From: Kiritimatiellia bacterium
Lineage (GTDB): Bacteria > Verrucomicrobiota > Kiritimatiellia > JAAZAB01
Assembly: GCA_018400335.1 (NCBI GenBank)
Contig: JAGYMT010000033.1
Location: forward strand, 1 to 10,501
Direction of reading: 5' to 3'
Length of the DNA stretch: 10,501 bases
Shown: piece after piece, positions 6,907 to 10,501 of the stretch
How positions within the stretch are numbered: position 1 is the stretch's first letter
Layout: each line of letters opens with the position of its first letter
The notes under the pieces: generated by a model
Seen by the model: only the letters and a program-made list of their open reading frames with translations
Databases searched by the model: none
What the model was told of the DNA's origin: nothing
Position numbers and translations under genes: made by a program

Positions 6907-6924
6907 TGCCAGCTCCGCCTGGCA
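6907..6924. repeat. Small REP-like hairpin
   Basis: TGCCAG (6907-6912) and CTGGCA (6919-6924) pair around the loop CTCCGC. It resembles the short GC-rich palindromic repeats found dispersed between genes in many genomes. Only one copy was noticed in this window, so repeat status is unproven. There is no T-tract, hence no clear terminator role. Confidence 0.35.
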
Positions 6925-6964
6925 ATGTCCCCGGCATTCAAAACATCACCGGAAGATGCTGGAT

Positions 6965-7011
6965 AAAAAAAGCGAAAAACTGGAACACGGAAAAAAACAT
7001 TCTGCTATGAT
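6965..7011 (+). promoter_or_regulatory. Candidate promoter region with A-tracts and extended -10
   Basis: A-tracts at 6965-6971, 6975-6979 and 6991-6997 make this stretch far more AT-rich than its surroundings. TGCTATGAT at 7003-7011 resembles an extended -10 element; no good -35 hexamer is seen at the proper distance. It would start transcription about 50 bases before the large gene at 7069. The call is weak and based on composition and position. Confidence 0.3.
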
Positions 7012-7068
7012 TCAATCCAATTATCGAAGGCGTTTTTCCCGGGTCTCAAAAAACGAAGGAGGGATCGA

Positions 7069-10000
7069 ATGAGAAGGAAATTCATTTCAGACTTGTTTTA
7101 TTCCGTTTTGCGCGCGTTCGACAAGAGGTTTGTCTCAACGGTATTGCGCGGGATTCCGGCAGCCGTCGCTCTCATCTGCCTGACGCTGGAGACGTCGGCG
7201 GACAATCGTGTATTCGCCTGCCGCAATTGGATTGACCGCGACTGGCCGCAGACGCTGCTGCATTACGACATCGAGGCGAAAGCGGGCGAATTCGCGCCCG
7301 GCAAGCTCGAACTGGTTGACGCGGAAGGCGCGCCGGTGGAATGCCAGGTGGATGTTGTCGAGAAGCATTCGGACGGCTCGATCAGGAAGGCGCGCGTCAG
7401 CTTCTACGCCGGCCTCACGAACGGCGCGGCGTGGAGCTACACGCTCAAGCCCTCATCTCGTCCGTCCGGGTTTCCTGATCGTGTGACCAGCCGCCGGCGC
7501 GGCTGGTTGCGGACGCAGGCGATCGAGGTGGCCAATGCCGAAGCGGGAGTTTTACTGCCGCCACCCGGCGAGAAGACGTTCAAGACGTCCGTCGAGCCCA
7601 AGGATGTTCCCGCGCCCATCCTGGGTTGGCGGCTTTCCGACGGCAAGTGGGCGGGCAAGAGCTGGCTGGAGAGCGACCGCCAGGTGACGGGCTGGTCGCA
7701 GCGCGTGGTGGCCGACGGACCGTTGTACAAGGAGTACGAGTACGAAGTGCGTTTCGCGCCGGGCGCGCCGCCGCGCGACACGCCCGGTTACTACCGTGTT
7801 CGCGTCCGAATCGAGGCCGAAGAGCCGCTGGTCTTCGTTGCCGAGGAGTTCGACTTCGGCTGCATCACCGCCGGGAAGGACTGTTTCGTAATGGTCCTGA
7901 ACGACGGGTGGCAGCCGGATACGGCGGTGTTGTCGAGCTATAGCCAACCGGCAGGGCAGCCCGATCGAGTTCCGGGCAGCGGACGCGGCTCCCGTTCCTG
8001 GGACAACGGCACATGGGTTGCGCCTCTGGCGAAACTCGCCGATGCCGCGCCCGCGAATCCGTTCACAATGGAGCCCGCGCGGTTCGGAGCGGATGAGATG
8101 GGGCAATTGCGTCCACTTGCGATGATATGGCCGTGGCTGGATTTCAGCACGGGCGCGCAGTGGTTCAGCACTTTCGCGAATGCCGGCGCCGCCGACAGTC
8201 CGCAGGTCGGCTTGATGCCGATGCACGCCGGCGCCTGGCGTTTGACCGGTAAACATGCCCCGCGGATACTGGGCAGCCGAAATGGCGCGTTGCTGGCGCG
8301 CATGCCCATCTCGGTGCCGCTAAGCGGGTTCATGTCCAACCCGTTTAATAGCGGCGAGATGGATCCCGACCTGCCGCAGACGCTTGGCCGGCGCATGTGG
8401 GCGCTGGCGCTCGGCCCGCGGCCCGCCGTGAAGATGAAAGCGGACGGCACGACGCCCACGCTGGATGTTTCCGCCATGGATGAGTATCGCTCCTACCATG
8501 GTTACATCACCTTGGACGACTACAAGGATTGGGTTCTCGACTGGCCAGAGGCGCCGAGCGTCACACGCCCGCGGGTGTTCACCACGCCCGCGGATCTAGC
8601 CCGCCTCAAGGCGAACCTCGACCGATGCCCCGGGAAAGAGGCGATCAAGGATTGCTCGCTGATCACCGGTGATCCGAAGACCGCGGAGGCCGAGGCGAAG
8701 CAGGCCTCGTCATGGCTCGAAGGCGGCATTGGCGACATGCTGCAATGGTATATCGCCCACTTTAGGATGACGCAAAATGCCTATGGCCCGGGCTTTCGCG
8801 CCGACAGCGCCCTGGTCTGCCCGGAGCTCCCCGATGAATTGCGCCGGGAGCTGCGGGCGCGACTGGCGCTTGTCTGTCAGATATGGACCCACCCCGATTT
8901 CAATCCACGCGGCGCGGCGTTTCATCTCGGCAACCCGAACATGCCGATCAATCGCGACATGGGACTGTCGCTCTACGCCGGGCTGATCCCCGACCATCCG
9001 AAGGCGAAGGAGTGGATGGAGAAAGCTATGCGTCGCCTGGAATGGAAAGCGGAACACAACATCGCCTCGGGCGGCGGCATGTTCCGCGAGAACCAGCCTT
9101 ACACGACCTACGGCCCGAGCATTTTCCTGACCACCGCGGCGGTGGCGCTGCGCAACAACGGCTACGACATCAGCGGCGTCCTGCCCGCCCTCAAGGAGCT
9201 GGCGCTGCACCTCAACGGCATTGACACTCCTCCCACGATCACGCGCGCCCCGCGCCCAAATTACAAGGACGGGCCGCTGAAGGATGACCGCAAGGTGCGC
9301 GTGATCCCCGGCTTGATGGGCGGACGCGATGTGCCCGGCGGCCAGACCCGCATGATGCTGGCCAACCTGACGGCCAAGAGCGACCCCGCCTTTGCATCGG
9401 AGATGATGGGCGCGTTCCAAGAGGCAGGCGCCTTCCTCGGCACGGAGATGATCGGGCCGGAGCAGTGGTTCTACTGGAACCCGGACGTCGTCGCAAAGAC
9501 CCCGCCGCGCCCCGATCAGATCTTTGCCGGGCTGGGCGGAGTCCTTCGCGCGCACGTCGGGACGCCCGAAGAGGCCTGCTTCGCGTTGCGCATGGGCTAC
9601 TCGCAGCAGCGCGGCACCGACCAGGGCGCATTTGCGCTCTACGCCTATGGGGCCAACCTGATCCGCACTTACGGCGCGCATGACCCGGCCAAAGGCCTGT
9701 GGCGCCATCCCGTGGTGGTCTACGGCGAGCCGCCCGCGGAGCACGAGCACGGCCGCGTGGACACCAATATCGAGGACTACGGATTCCTGCCTTCGGTCGG
9801 CTACCTGCTCGGACGCCAGACCTACAAGGGCCGACTCGACGCGATTGAGGCATTCAGGAAACGCTATCCCGGCGTCGAGCCGGAACTGATCTGGGACAAG
9901 CAGTTCCAACTGCTGAAGAACGACTTTGTCCGCAGCCGCCAGGTGGTGATGCTGCGCTCGACCGCGCCGTCCGGGCCAACCTATTACGTGATGCGCGACA

Positions 10001-10501
10001 CGACGCAGGGCGACTGTCCGCTGCCGACCCGCTGGCATCTCGCGCTGACCGCCGGCGCCGACAACGTCAAGCCGATCCCCGGCGGCGTGCGCGCGGTGGC
10101 GCAGCAGGATCCCGCGGTCAAGCTGGACGTGCTGTTCGTCGAACCGGCCAATCCCGAGGTGGCGATCATCCCGGAGCCGCCGGATCACGGCGACACGAAC
10201 GCCTACGCGCAGATTCGGGTGGCCCAACCGGTGGGGAAAGGGTATCTGACGGTCTTGTACCCCCACCGCGAGGGCGATCCGGCGCCAAAGAGCGTGGAAA
10301 GGCTGGGCGACGGAATCGTCAAGATCGTCACCGCCGAAGCGACCGACTATGTGTTCTGCGCGGTGGATGAACCCGTGGTCTTCAAGGACGACGTGGTGGA
10401 TATCAACGCCATGGCCGGAGCGGTGCGGGTGTTCAAGGACAAGGCGCTGCTGGTCAACGCGGCGGGACAACACGGCTCGGTGGGTTACAAGGGGGTGGTT
10501 G
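7069..10501 (+). CDS. Large secreted heparinase II/III-like (polysaccharide lyase-like) protein, 3' end outside window
   Basis: From ATG 7069, set by AAGGAGG at 7056-7062, the frame runs without a stop to the window edge, giving 1144 codons so far. Residues 1-44 form a signal peptide with a long basic N-region, hydrophobic core GIPAAVALICLTL and likely cleavage after TSA at 44. Residues about 50-480 are beta-rich; the opening (NWIDRDWPQTLLHYDIEA, LELVDAEGAPVECQVDV, DGSIRKARVSF) resembles the N-terminal barrel of exo-rhamnogalacturonan lyase (YetA)-like proteins. From residue 499, TRPRVFTTPADLARLKANL is the entry typical of the alpha/alpha toroid in heparinase II/III and alginate-lyase-like proteins, followed by FHLGNPNMPINRDM (618-631) and ENQPYTTYGPS (674-684), where such enzymes carry catalytic-site residues. 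GTDQGAFALYAYG (849-861) matches their usual HxHxDqgsF block but lacks the histidines. The rest is beta-rich. Likely role: extracytoplasmic attack on a polysaccharide, possibly acidic; catalytic competence is uncertain. Confidence 0.75.
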   Translation, partial: MRRKFISDLFYSVLRAFDKRFVSTVLRGIPAAVALICLTLETSADNRVFACRNWIDRDWPQTLLHYDIEAKAGEFAPGKLELVDAEGAPVECQVDVVEKHSDGSIRKARVSFYAGLTNGAAWSYTLKPSSRPSGFPDRVTSRRRGWLRTQAIEVANAEAGVLLPPPGEKTFKTSVEPKDVPAPILGWRLSDGKWAGKSWLESDRQVTGWSQRVVADGPLYKEYEYEVRFAPGAPPRDTPGYYRVRVRIEAEEPLVFVAEEFDFGCITAGKDCFVMVLNDGWQPDTAVLSSYSQPAGQPDRVPGSGRGSRSWDNGTWVAPLAKLADAAPANPFTMEPARFGADEMGQLRPLAMIWPWLDFSTGAQWFSTFANAGAADSPQVGLMPMHAGAWRLTGKHAPRILGSRNGALLARMPISVPLSGFMSNPFNSGEMDPDLPQTLGRRMWALALGPRPAVKMKADGTTPTLDVSAMDEYRSYHGYITLDDYKDWVLDWPEAPSVTRPRVFTTPADLARLKANLDRCPGKEAIKDCSLITGDPKTAEAEAKQASSWLEGGIGDMLQWYIAHFRMTQNAYGPGFRADSALVCPELPDELRRELRARLALVCQIWTHPDFNPRGAAFHLGNPNMPINRDMGLSLYAGLIPDHPKAKEWMEKAMRRLEWKAEHNIASGGGMFRENQPYTTYGPSIFLTTAAVALRNNGYDISGVLPALKELALHLNGIDTPPTITRAPRPNYKDGPLKDDRKVRVIPGLMGGRDVPGGQTRMMLANLTAKSDPAFASEMMGAFQEAGAFLGTEMIGPEQWFYWNPDVVAKTPPRPDQIFAGLGGVLRAHVGTPEEACFALRMGYSQQRGTDQGAFALYAYGANLIRTYGAHDPAKGLWRHPVVVYGEPPAEHEHGRVDTNIEDYGFLPSVGYLLGRQTYKGRLDAIEAFRKRYPGVEPELIWDKQFQLLKNDFVRSRQVVMLRSTAPSGPTYYVMRDTTQGDCPLPTRWHLALTAGADNVKPIPGGVRAVAQQDPAVKLDVLFVEPANPEVAIIPEPPDHGDTNAYAQIRVAQPVGKGYLTVLYPHREGDPAPKSVERLGDGIVKIVTAEATDYVFCAVDEPVVFKDDVVDINAMAGAVRVFKDKALLVNAAGQHGSVGYKGVV

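Noticed and set aside
6881..7072. 63-codon + frame starting at TTG in the intergenic gap
   Set aside because: It has no Shine-Dalgarno sequence, runs through the hairpin and A-tracts, overlaps the next start and looks like no known protein.
8710..10473. 587-codon open frame on the minus strand
   Set aside because: It lies entirely opposite the large + strand gene and is rich in His, Arg, Asp, Gln and Val, the usual composition of an antisense shadow of GC-rich coding DNA; no family motif is visible.
1..10501. CRISPR array, tRNA, rRNA, insertion sequence or transposase
   Set aside because: No regularly spaced repeats, cloverleaf-like segments, rRNA-like stretches or transposase motifs were found on reading both strands.

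Overview
The window is GC-rich (roughly 60% or more by eye) and every supported gene lies on the + strand. Densely packed genes for a UROD-type methyltransferase-like protein, a sialidase-fold protein, a YhcH-like start, an HpcH/HpaI aldolase, a nitrilase-family amidase and GH5, followed by a very large secreted heparinase-like protein, suggest a carbohydrate-degrading member of the PVC group. Lentisphaerota, Planctomycetota or Kiritimatiellota-like are the best guesses. This is inference from gene content; there is no rRNA or other marker in the window.

Positions 1-6797 look like one operon-like block with short gaps (3, 9, 25, 48, 20 and 26 bases). In order it holds: the 3' part of a UROD-family gene; a five-Asp-box sialidase-fold gene without signal peptide; a 771-residue fusion of an amidohydrolase with a class III (glutamate-1-semialdehyde aminomutase-like) aminotransferase; a 25-codon stub matching the start of a YhcH/YjgK/YiaL (DUF386) gene; the first 108 codons of an HpcH/HpaI-type aldolase; a nitrilase-superfamily amidase; and a GH5 glycosidase. 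The two stubs lie side by side. Each keeps its Shine-Dalgarno sequence, start codon and N-terminus and has lost its C-terminus, so the middle of the operon appears eroded. A 9-bp direct repeat brackets the YhcH stub.

Positions 6798-7068 form the only real intergenic gap. It carries a perfect 9-bp inverted repeat, a second small GC-rich hairpin, A-tracts and a weak extended -10-like promoter candidate, followed by a strong Shine-Dalgarno sequence.

From 7069 to the window edge one reading frame stays open for 1144 codons without a stop. It encodes a secreted protein with an N-terminal beta-rich region, a helical toroid-like region that begins like heparinase II/III and alginate-lyase-like proteins, and a C-terminal beta-rich region. 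A long antisense ORF opposite it is a shadow.

Working model (inference): the large secreted protein attacks a polysaccharide, possibly an acidic one, outside the cytoplasm. The upstream block encodes proteins without export signals that could process released sugars carrying amide, lactone, amino or methyl groups. The substrate cannot be named from sequence alone. The most unusual items are the amidohydrolase-aminotransferase fusion, the paired gene stubs, and three enzymes (UROD-like, sialidase-like, heparinase-like) that seem to have altered active-site motifs.
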